Assembly (NCBI GenBank): GCA_020025375.1
Contig: JAHHSF010000055.1
Coordinates: forward strand, 1 to 7,942
Length of the DNA: 7,942 bases
Direction of reading: 5' to 3'
Source: Oscillospiraceae bacterium
GTDB lineage: Bacteria > Bacillota > Clostridia > Oscillospirales > Oscillospiraceae
Below are positions 1 to 5,802 of the stretch, piece by piece. The notes beneath the pieces were generated by a model. That model saw only the letters and a program-made list of their open reading frames with translations, ran no database searches and had not been told where the DNA came from. The first letter of the stretch is position 1; every line of letters begins with the position of its first letter. The position numbers and the translations under genes were made by a program.

Positions 1-386
1 GGGGAGGCGGATCGGTCCGGGGGAGGGGGAGTCTGCTCGGAGGGTTTGTCGCCGCCTCCGCCGCCGAAGAGCTTGTTGAGGAAGGGGAAGGTGGCGGTGC
101 GGCCCTCGTCCTCCTCGTCGTCCTCGGGGGTCTCGTCCCCGGTCTGGGGAAGCAGGCCGGCCAGACCCTCCGCCGAGTTGAGGGCGGAGAGCATCTCGCT
201 GGTCAGACCGTCCAGATCCTCGTCGGAAATGCCCATCTTCTCAATCATGTCGGTGACCGGCTTAATGCCCAGCTCCTTGGCGCACTTGAGACAGAGACCC
301 TCGCTTTTGGCCTCTCCGCCGTCCAGCTTGGTGAGAAAGACAACGGCTACATTTTTATGACATCTGGAACACAGAGTTGGTTGCAT
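1..386 (-). CDS. Probable ATP-dependent Clp protease ATP-binding subunit, N-terminal part (runs off window)
   Basis: Only the first 128 residues are visible. Translation from ATG at 386 gives a four-cysteine zinc finger (C6-x2-C9 and C32-x2-C35) resembling the N-terminal zinc finger of McsA. A helical segment with GIKPVTDMIEKMGISDEDL follows (about residues 40-70). Next comes a low-complexity linker with an acidic run (about 84-94), a glycine run (108-112) and a proline run (119-122). From memory of the family, clostridial Clp ATPases of Oscillospiraceae start this way, with the AAA+ unfoldase modules after the linker; those modules lie outside this window, so the assignment is inferred. Such an unfoldase would feed substrates to ClpP in the cytoplasm. 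The start is supported by AAGGAGA (394-400) seven bases upstream. It lies 82 bp beyond the cvpA stop, so it may be the last operon gene or have its own promoter. A free-standing McsA-like protein is the main alternative. Confidence 0.72.
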   Translation of the reverse strand, partial: MQPTLCSRCHKNVAVVFLTKLDGGEAKSEGLCLKCAKELGIKPVTDMIEKMGISDEDLDGLTSEMLSALNSAEGLAGLLPQTGDETPEDDEEDEGRTATFPFLNKLFGGGGGDKPSEQTPPPPDRSAS

Positions 387-420
387 AATCGGTTCTCCTT
401 CTTAGGGGATACAGGGAATG

Positions 421-449
421 GTATCATCCATTTGTGAACTGCCTATGAA
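421..449 (-). promoter_or_regulatory. Possible weak promoter for the Clp ATPase gene
   Basis: On the minus strand TTCATA (444-449) and TGATAC (421-426) are separated by 17 bp, a weak match to sigma-A consensus, in the 82-bp gap before the Clp-type gene. The -10-like hexamer lies inside a short inverted repeat, AATGG-6-CCATT (417-432), which could be an operator. I saw no CtsR-type heptad repeat (GGTCAAA) or CIRCE element here. Readthrough from the upstream operon is an equally good explanation for expression. Confidence 0.22.
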
Positions 450-468
450 TATTTTCAAAAGGGTGCTT

Positions 469-1080
469 TCACAGCCCGTATGGCCGGAGATAGCGCATCA
501 GGATCGAGTCGGCCTGCCACTGGGGAGGGATGAGGTCGGGGAGGAAGGTGCGGATGAGCAGGAGGCCCACCAAGAAGAGGACCGCCCCCTCTGCCGCCCC
601 GAAGAGGAGGCCGCCAAAGGTGTTGAGGGTGTGGAGCACCGGCAGGCGGGCCACCAGGTTCAGGGTGTGGCTCAGAAAGGTCCAGGCAATGAGAACAACC
701 AAGAAGGCCACGGCGAAGAGAATGGGATGGATGAGGAGCCGGGCAACCTGGACGGCAATCTGGGTCAAAAAGTCTCCGGCGGCGGCAGGGTCGATACTTT
801 TCAGGGCCTCGTTGATGAGGGCCCAGAGGAAGCCGCGCTCCTGTCCCGCCTGACCGGCGGTGATAGCGTCCAGATGCTCCGACAGGAAGCCCTCCACCAC
901 CGGGGCGATTTGGGCGGCCAGGGGTCCCGAAAGGGCATCAGCGATGAGAGTGGCCCCGATGAGGGCTACCACCACGGCCAATAAGGAGCAAAGGGAGAGC
1001 AAAAGGCCCTTTTTGGCCCCCAGGATGGCAAAGATGGCAAAGACCGCCAGGAAAATGAAATCGAGAGTGGAAAAAGGCAT
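469..1080 (-). CDS. CvpA family membrane protein
   Basis: This is a 203-residue integral membrane protein with about four hydrophobic helices (roughly 6-20, 28-48, 117-137 and 155-178). The N-terminal pattern, a hydrophobic helix followed by GAKKG at 21-25 and a second helix, is typical of the CvpA family. E. coli CvpA is linked to colicin V production and envelope stress, but the molecular function in Firmicutes is not settled. Start: the frame is open upstream to 1332, but ATG at 1080 has AAGGAG (1089-1094) eight bases upstream and begins the family's first helix. Longer forms would overlap the DUF5711 gene by many codons. Residues 50-110 form a more polar segment between the two helix pairs. 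It is 19 bp downstream of the DUF5711 gene, so probably co-transcribed. Family call is fairly sure from topology and size; role unknown. Confidence 0.85.
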   Translation of the reverse strand: MPFSTLDFIFLAVFAIFAILGAKKGLLLSLCSLLAVVVALIGATLIADALSGPLAAQIAPVVEGFLSEHLDAITAGQAGQERGFLWALINEALKSIDPAAAGDFLTQIAVQVARLLIHPILFAVAFLVVLIAWTFLSHTLNLVARLPVLHTLNTFGGLLFGAAEGAVLFLVGLLLIRTFLPDLIPPQWQADSILMRYLRPYGL

Positions 1081-1099
1081 AGTGGATACTCCTTGCAAA

Positions 1100-2272
1100 C
1101 TAAGTGGGAAGGTAGAGGAAGGCGGTGTCTCCGATGAGCATGGCGGAACCGTCCTCCCGCATGAGGAGCCGCCGGGCGCCGGAGGTCCCCTCCAGTGTGC
1201 TGTAAAGGGTGAGGTCCTGGGTGTAGATATCCAGCCGGTCGGCGGTGAGCACGCCAATGTACCGTCCGGCCGCCGAGAGGGAGAGAACCTGTTCGTTGAG
1301 GGAGAGGGTGTGGGCGGCCTGACCGTTCCCATCCAGTACCACCAGGTCGGCGGCGCTCCCCGCCCGGTGCTTGCCCAGAAGAAGGGCGGTGAAGCTGCTC
1401 CCCTCCAGGGAGAATTCCTTTAAGTACCGGTCGGAGTAGTCGTACCGGGCCAGCCGCTCTCCGCTGGCCGAACAGAGGGAGAGACTGTTGTCCCCCAGGA
1501 CCCGGAAGCGGTCGCCATCGGCCCGGAGGGAGAGGGCCACAGAGCTGCCAAGATTGCACTCGGCCAGGGGGGCACTGTCGGGATGGGTGCCCACCTCCAG
1601 GGAGGGGTCCAGGGCGTAATAGGACAGGTAGGAGGCGAAGCCGCTCCCCGACTGGCCCATGGAGACCACAGCCACCGAGCTGTTGTCTTCGGCCACCAGG
1701 GCGTCCATGACGAAGCGGGAGGAGAAGTTGAACTGCATCCGCTTCTTCTGCTCCCCGTTGAAGATGGTGACGGCCCCCTTGTGGCCGCTCTTTTGATGGG
1801 TGACCGCCAGCCAGCCGGAGGAGTTCACCGTGGCCGATAGGAGCTTGCCCTCGCTCTCCAGGCTGAGAAGGAGGCCGTTCCCGTTATAGAGCCGGAGGGA
1901 GAGCCCTCCAACGTCGTAGACCACGGCATACCGCCGGTTGGCGTAGACCACCGGGGCAGAGAGGGAGACCGACTCGTCGGAGAGGAGAACCCCGCCGGGG
2001 GAATAGAGGCGGATGCCGGTGTCCCCGGCCACCAGGAGGGAGCCGTCCAGGTTGGCAAAGGAGTCGTTGGGGCCGCCGTCATAGGGGAAGGATTGGGCCT
2101 GCCCTTGCGAATCCCGGGTGAGGGAGCGGTAGGAGATGTACCGCTTCAGAGCGTCCATATTCAGTTGATCCCGAAAGACCACCAGGGAAAGGGCCCCCGC
2201 CACCAGGGCCACCGTGACCAGAAAGGCCGAAAGGCGAAGGAGCGGGTTCTTTTTTTTCGTTTTCTTTTCCAT
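1100..2272 (-). CDS. DUF5711 family membrane-anchored protein
   Basis: This 390-residue protein has a lysine-rich N-terminus (MEKKTKKK) followed by one hydrophobic helix at about residues 11-33. That topology suggests an uncleaved anchor with the rest outside the membrane. The remaining 350 residues are repeated short beta-strand segments rich in Ser, Gly, Leu and Val (for example GSLLVAGDTGIRLYSPGG and YRNGNG-like turns), consistent with a beta-propeller-like fold. I recognise it as DUF5711, a clostridial family of unknown function. No catalytic motif is evident. ATG at 2272 is only two bases after the truA stop (TGA-AT-ATG) and has no well-spaced ribosome binding site, so translation probably depends on coupling to truA. 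Its place between truA and cvpA suggests an envelope-associated role, but that is weak inference. Confidence 0.82.
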   Translation of the reverse strand: MEKKTKKKNPLLRLSAFLVTVALVAGALSLVVFRDQLNMDALKRYISYRSLTRDSQGQAQSFPYDGGPNDSFANLDGSLLVAGDTGIRLYSPGGVLLSDESVSLSAPVVYANRRYAVVYDVGGLSLRLYNGNGLLLSLESEGKLLSATVNSSGWLAVTHQKSGHKGAVTIFNGEQKKRMQFNFSSRFVMDALVAEDNSSVAVVSMGQSGSGFASYLSYYALDPSLEVGTHPDSAPLAECNLGSSVALSLRADGDRFRVLGDNSLSLCSASGERLARYDYSDRYLKEFSLEGSSFTALLLGKHRAGSAADLVVLDGNGQAAHTLSLNEQVLSLSAAGRYIGVLTADRLDIYTQDLTLYSTLEGTSGARRLLMREDGSAMLIGDTAFLYLPT

Positions 2273-2274
2273 AT

Positions 2275-3024
2275 TCAGAGGACGTCCTCTTCATACCACA
2301 AATTTGTCATGTACAGGCCGCCGGGAGGGACGGTGGGACCTGCGGCAGTGCGGTTTTTCCCAGCCAGGATGTCGCTCACCGCCTCCGGGGGGAATTTTCC
2401 CTCGGCGGCGTAGATGATGGTGCCCACCATGGCGCGGACCATATTGTAGAGGAACCCGTCGGCGCAGACCGAGCACTCGATCAGCTCCCCGGTGCGCTTT
2501 ACGTTGAAGTAGTGGACGGTGCGGACGGTGGTTTTCGTCTCGGTCCCCACCGAGCGGACGGCGGCGAAGTCGTGGGTGCCCACGAAACGGTCGGCCGCCG
2601 CCTGCATGATGGCTTCGTCCAGGGGCTTGGGGTAGAACCAGGCCCGATTCACATAAAAGGGATTGCCCAGCCGGGAGTTGTAGATGCGGTAGGTGTACTC
2701 CTTTTTGACGCAGGAGCCGATGGCGTTGAAGCTGTCCGGGACCTCGGTGGCCTTGACCACCACGATGTCCTCGGGCAGGCGGGTGTTCACCGCCAGGGGA
2801 ATGCGGTCGCAGGGGATGGTGGAGGTGGTGCGGAAGTTGGCGATGTAGACCTGGGCGTGGACCCCGGCGTCGGTCCGGCCCGCTCCGGTGCACTTTACCG
2901 GATGGCAGACCACGGTGGCCAGAGCCTTTTCCAGGGTCTCCCCGACGGTGGCGATGGTCTTCTGGACTTGCCAGCCATGGTAGGCCGTGCCAACATACAT
3001 AAGTTTTAGGGCAATATTACGCAT
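2275..3024 (-). CDS. truA: tRNA pseudouridine(38-40) synthase TruA
   Basis: The product isomerises uridines 38-40 in the tRNA anticodon stem-loop to pseudouridine. At 249 residues it has the normal TruA length. The catalytic motif GAGRTDAGVHA spans about 47-57 with the nucleophile Asp52. The N-terminal strand with AYHGWQVQ (14-21) and the C-terminal FLYNMVRAMVGT (191-202) are characteristic. The usual FHARF-type motif is represented by SFNAIGS (98-104), which lacks the arginine. Start: ATG at 3024 begins the MRNIALKLMY strand expected at the N-terminus and is preceded by GGAGGT (3028-3033), though the spacing is only three bases. It follows ecfT by 25 bp; ecfA1-ecfA2-ecfT-truA is a widespread Firmicute order. 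Identity is secure; exact target positions are assumed from the family. Confidence 0.95.
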   Translation of the reverse strand: MRNIALKLMYVGTAYHGWQVQKTIATVGETLEKALATVVCHPVKCTGAGRTDAGVHAQVYIANFRTTSTIPCDRIPLAVNTRLPEDIVVVKATEVPDSFNAIGSCVKKEYTYRIYNSRLGNPFYVNRAWFYPKPLDEAIMQAAADRFVGTHDFAAVRSVGTETKTTVRTVHYFNVKRTGELIECSVCADGFLYNMVRAMVGTIIYAAEGKFPPEAVSDILAGKNRTAAGPTVPPGGLYMTNLWYEEDVL

Positions 3025-3049
3025 AGTACCTCCAAAGGGAAGGGAGAAA

Positions 3050-3856
3050 TTACAGTCCGGGCCGGCTCAGGAAGAAGATACCGACGCAGAGAGCCAGGGC
3101 CAGAAAAAGGGCCGCGAAGTCAAAGGACTGGTACTTAAGCTGACGGAGCCGGGTGCGGCCCACGCCGCCGTGGTAACAGCGGCATTCCATGGCGATGGCC
3201 AGCTCGTCGGCCCGGCGGAAGGCGGAGATGAAGAGGGGAACCAGAAGGGGGACCATAGCCTTGGCCTTCTGGAGGAGGTTGCCGGTCTCAAAATCGGCGC
3301 CCCGGGCCTTCTGGGCCGACATGATCTTGTCGGTCTCTTCGATCAGGGTGGGGATGAAGCGGAGGGCGATGCTCATCATCATGGCCAGCTCATGGACCGG
3401 GACATGGAGCTTTTTCAGGGGTCCCATGAGGTTCTCCAGCCCATCGGTGAGCATGATGGGGGAGGTGGTATAGGTGAGCAGGAAGGTGGAGGCGATGAGC
3501 ATGAGGATGCGGACAACCATGAAGAAGGCGGACCACAGGCCCTCCACCGTCACGGTGAGAAAGCCCCAGTGCCACAGCTCCCGGCCGGGGGTATAGAAGA
3601 TGTTCAGAATACCGGTGAAGACCAAGATGAAGAGGATGGGCTTCATACCCCGGAGGATAGCCTTGGGGCTTACTCTGGAGACCGCCACCCAGAGAGCCAG
3701 CACGGCGAAGAGAACGCCATAGGCCAACAAGCCCTTGGCCATGAAGAGGGCCACAATGTAGAGCACGGTGAGCAGGAGCTTTGCCCGGGGGTCCATGCGG
3801 TGGATGATGGTGTCGCCGGGGAAGTACTGCCCCAGGGTGATGTCCTTCAGCGCCAT
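3050..3856 (-). CDS. ecfT: Energy-coupling factor transporter transmembrane protein EcfT
   Basis: EcfT is the membrane scaffold of group II ECF vitamin and micronutrient importers. It couples ATP hydrolysis by the EcfA dimer to toppling of an exchangeable S component. The 268-residue protein opens with GQYFPGDTIIHRMDPRAK (9-26), an EcfT hallmark, and has hydrophobic segments at about 27-60, 71-86, 106-130, 202-212 and 245-264. The cytoplasmic coupling helices carry the two Ala-Arg-Gly-type motifs: ARG at 184-186, within ARGADFETG, and a variant CRC at 225-227, within ECRCYHGG. RTRLRQLKY (234-242) is also typical. The start ATG directly abuts the ecfA2 stop (TAAATG), which implies translational coupling; the purine-rich AAGGGGG just upstream can act as ribosome binding site. 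No S-component gene is adjacent. Confidence 0.95.
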   Translation of the reverse strand: MALKDITLGQYFPGDTIIHRMDPRAKLLLTVLYIVALFMAKGLLAYGVLFAVLALWVAVSRVSPKAILRGMKPILFILVFTGILNIFYTPGRELWHWGFLTVTVEGLWSAFFMVVRILMLIASTFLLTYTTSPIMLTDGLENLMGPLKKLHVPVHELAMMMSIALRFIPTLIEETDKIMSAQKARGADFETGNLLQKAKAMVPLLVPLFISAFRRADELAIAMECRCYHGGVGRTRLRQLKYQSFDFAALFLALALCVGIFFLSRPGL

Positions 3857-4768
3857 TTATACCGCCCCCTTTCCTTTGCCCACGGACGGGCCGGAGTCCT
3901 GTCCGGGCCGACCGTGGGCTTTCAGCGCCGCCATGATGGCAGCCTTTGCCTGGTCTATCGTGTAGACGGAGGGGTCGATGTCCACACCGAGAGCTTTCAG
4001 ACGATGAAAGACACGGGTGACCTGAGGGATACCCAGGCCCATGGCCTCCAGCTCGGACCCGTGGGCAAAGACCTCCCGGGGCGTGCCCTGGAGGGGAATA
4101 CGGGCGTCGTTCACCACCACCAGACGGTCCACTGTCCGGGCCACCTCCTCCATGGAGTGGGAGACCAGGATAATGGTGGCGTTCTTGGCGGTGTGGTAGT
4201 TGTGGATGTTTTGGAGGATGCTGGCTGCCCCCACTGGGTCCAGACCGGCGGTGGGCTCGTCCAGGATGAGGACCGACGGCTCCATGGCGATGACACCGGC
4301 GATGGCCACCCGGCGCTTCTGGCCGCCCGAAAGCTCAAAAGGGGATTTCTCCAGCAGATGATCAGGCAGTCCCACGAAGGCAGCGGCCTGACGGACACGG
4401 CGGTCCACCTCAGCCTCGTCCAGCTTCATGTTTCTGGGGCCGAAGGCGATGTCCTTGTAGATGGTCTCCTCAAAGAGCTGGTACTCCGGGTACTGGAACA
4501 CCAGGCCAACCTGGAAGCGGGTCTGCCGGGTGCGCTCCTTGCTCTCCCAGATGTCCTTGCCCTCAAAGAGGACCTGGCCCGAGGTGGGTTTTAACAGGCC
4601 ATTCAGGTGCTGGGTGAGGGTGGACTTGCCTGAACCGGTGTGGCCGATGATGCCCAGATACTCCCCCCGGTAGGCGGTGAAATCCACATCCAGCAGGGCA
4701 CCGTGCTCAAAGGGGGTTCCGGCGGAGTAGATGTGGCTGAGTTTTTTTGTTTCAAGTATGGGTTTCAT
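3857..4768 (-). CDS. ecfA2: Energy-coupling factor transporter ATPase EcfA2
   Basis: This is one of two non-identical ABC ATPases that pair with EcfT. From ATG at 4768 it is 303 residues. Visible motifs are Walker A GHTGSGKST (42-50), Q-loop Gln92, signature ELSGGQKRR (145-153), Walker B VLILDE (166-171) with catalytic Glu171, and H-loop His204. The GHTGSGKST and KRR variants match EcfA2 rather than EcfA1, as does the gene order. The family C-terminal region is present, and the last 20 or so residues are a Gly/Pro/Lys-rich tail. Start: an in-frame TTG at 4789 would add seven residues but overlaps the ecfA1 stop. ATG at 4768 has AAAGGA (4778-4783) nine bases upstream and begins the expected MKPILETKKLSHIY strand. 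The gap to ecfA1 is 13 bp, with the ribosome binding site overlapping the ecfA1 stop. Confidence 0.95.
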   Translation of the reverse strand: MKPILETKKLSHIYSAGTPFEHGALLDVDFTAYRGEYLGIIGHTGSGKSTLTQHLNGLLKPTSGQVLFEGKDIWESKERTRQTRFQVGLVFQYPEYQLFEETIYKDIAFGPRNMKLDEAEVDRRVRQAAAFVGLPDHLLEKSPFELSGGQKRRVAIAGVIAMEPSVLILDEPTAGLDPVGAASILQNIHNYHTAKNATIILVSHSMEEVARTVDRLVVVNDARIPLQGTPREVFAHGSELEAMGLGIPQVTRVFHRLKALGVDIDPSVYTIDQAKAAIMAALKAHGRPGQDSGPSVGKGKGAV

Positions 4769-4781
4769 AGTCAACAGTCCT

Positions 4782-5627
4782 TTAATCAAACAGCGCCCGA
4801 AGGGCGTCGGCGCACTCCTCGTCGCTAAGGGCGTCCAGGGGGAGGTCCAGCCCCTCCTGGTTCAGCTGCCAGCAAAGCTCCACCGTCTCGGGGACGGAAA
4901 GACCCACGGATTTCAGCTTTTCCACCTGGCAGAAGACCTCACGGGGAAGGCCGTCGGCGATGACCTTGCCCCGGCTCATGACCACCAGTCGGTCGGCCTG
5001 GGCGGCCTCGTCCATGTGGTGGGTGATGAGGACCACGGTGATGCCGTGTTCCTTGTTCAGCTTGTGGATGGTGGACAGGACCTCGGCCCGGCCCACCGGG
5101 TCCAGCATAGCGGTTGGCTCGTCCATGACCAGGCACCGGGGGCGCATGGCGATGACCCCGGCGATGGCAACGCGTTGCTTCTGCCCACCGGAGAGAAGGT
5201 GGGGGGCATGGGTGGCGTACTCGCTCATGCCTACCATGGCGAGGGCCTCGTCCACCCGGTTCCGAATCTCCTCTGAGGGGATGCCAAGGTTTTCCGGGGC
5301 GAAGGCCACGTCCTCTTCCACCACGTTGGCGACGATCTGGTTATCTGGGTTCTGAAAGACCATGCCCACCGTGCGGCGGATGTCCAGGAGCTTTTCCTCG
5401 TCCACGGTGTCCATGCCGTCTACCCAGACCTTCCCACCGGTGGGGAGAAGAACGGCGTTGAGATGCTTTGCCAGGGTGGACTTGCCGGAGCCGTTGTGGC
5501 CCAGAACGGCCACGAAGGTACCCTCCTGAATCTCAAGGTCTACCCCGTCCAGCACCACGGGGGCCAGACCATTAAGGGCGGTGTAGGAGAAGCGGAGATC
5601 CTGGGTCTGGATCATTGATTGAGCCAT
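4782..5627 (-). CDS. ecfA1: Energy-coupling factor transporter ATPase EcfA1
   Basis: This is the first ATPase of the ECF module, 281 residues, expected to form a heterodimer with EcfA2 beneath EcfT. Motifs are Walker A GHNGSGKST (43-51), Q-loop Gln92 within FQNPDNQIVA, signature LSGGQKQRVAIAG (145-157), Walker B CLVMDE (165-170) with catalytic Glu170, and H-loop His203. GHNGSGKST, FQNPDNQ and KQR are EcfA1-type variants. Start: ATG at 5627 has AGGTGA (5634-5639) six bases upstream. A second in-frame ATG at 5615 has no ribosome binding site, so the longer form is preferred. It is the first gene of the tight ecfA1-ecfA2-ecfT-truA-DUF5711-cvpA run. No riboswitch was recognised upstream, which fits a constitutive shared module. 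A hypothetical vitamin specificity cannot be read from this locus. Confidence 0.95.
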   Translation of the reverse strand: MAQSMIQTQDLRFSYTALNGLAPVVLDGVDLEIQEGTFVAVLGHNGSGKSTLAKHLNAVLLPTGGKVWVDGMDTVDEEKLLDIRRTVGMVFQNPDNQIVANVVEEDVAFAPENLGIPSEEIRNRVDEALAMVGMSEYATHAPHLLSGGQKQRVAIAGVIAMRPRCLVMDEPTAMLDPVGRAEVLSTIHKLNKEHGITVVLITHHMDEAAQADRLVVMSRGKVIADGLPREVFCQVEKLKSVGLSVPETVELCWQLNQEGLDLPLDALSDEECADALRALFD

Positions 5628-5650
5628 AATGATTCACCTGAGTTCTATAT

Positions 5651-5679
5651 AAAATAGTCGCGGACTTGAAGCTTTTGAA
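5651..5679 (-). promoter_or_regulatory. Possible promoter for the ecf-truA operon
   Basis: On the minus strand TTCAAA (5674-5679) and TATTTT (5651-5656) are separated by 17 bp in an AT-rich stretch that stands out from the GC-rich surroundings. Initiation would fall near 5643-5645, giving a very short leader ending in the ecfA1 ribosome binding site (5634-5639). Both hexamers deviate from consensus, so this is a moderate call. Confidence 0.35.
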
Positions 5680-5693
5680 AAAACGGCGGAGAA

Positions 5694-5719
5694 GCTGCCA
5701 GAGCAGGTGTCCGGGCAGC
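5694..5719. repeat. Inverted repeat GCTGCC-14-GGCAGC in the ecfA1 upstream region
   Basis: Two 6-base arms (5694-5699 and 5714-5719) are perfectly complementary across a 14-base loop. On the minus strand a T-run (5678-5683 region) follows only after about ten further bases, so it is not a canonical intrinsic terminator, though it may weakly end methyltransferase transcription. The region 5628-5802 (175 bp) contains no supportable gene. Confidence 0.35.
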
Positions 5720-5764
5720 ACCCCAAAAGGCGTTACATCAGATGTGGGGCGTGACGCATTGCAG

Positions 5765-5785
5765 GGGCGGGTTCTAAACCCGCCC
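5765..5785. repeat. REP-like perfect palindrome
   Basis: GGGCGGGTT (5765-5773) and AACCCGCCC (5777-5785) are perfect 9-base arms around a 3-base spacer, located 17 bp beyond the methyltransferase stop codon (5803). No T-run follows on either strand, so it does not fit a standard intrinsic terminator. From memory, short GGGGCGG...CCGCCC palindromes recur between genes in Oscillospiraceae genomes; this could be such an intergenic repeat, or a 3'-end stabilising hairpin for the methyltransferase mRNA. Confidence 0.6.
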
Positions 5786-5802
5786 GTGGGGATGCAGGTC
5801 CC

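Noticed and set aside
445..485. Possible terminator after cvpA (GGGCTG ... CACCC then TTTT on the minus strand)
   Set aside because: The stem is only five pairs with a bulge and the T-run is four bases, too weak to call as an intrinsic terminator.
418..984. 188-codon plus-strand frame opposite cvpA
   Set aside because: The translation is hydrophilic and repetitive in Glu/Gly/Gln, while the opposite strand gives four clean membrane helices and a good ribosome binding site.
2987..4594. 535-codon open frame on the plus strand
   Set aside because: It lies fully antisense to ecfT and ecfA2, whose motifs are unambiguous. Its translation is rich in Gly, His, Asp and Glu without any recognisable domain, as expected from the reverse of GC-rich codons.
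4769..4789. Longer EcfA2 start at TTG (4789)
   Set aside because: It would overlap the ecfA1 stop and lacks its own ribosome binding site, whereas ATG at 4768 has AAAGGA at nine bases and fits the family N-terminus.
5628..5802. Vitamin riboswitch upstream of ecfA1
   Set aside because: I could not recognise conserved cores of thiamine, riboflavin, cobalamin, folate or preQ1 riboswitches, and the putative promoter leaves too short a leader to hold one.
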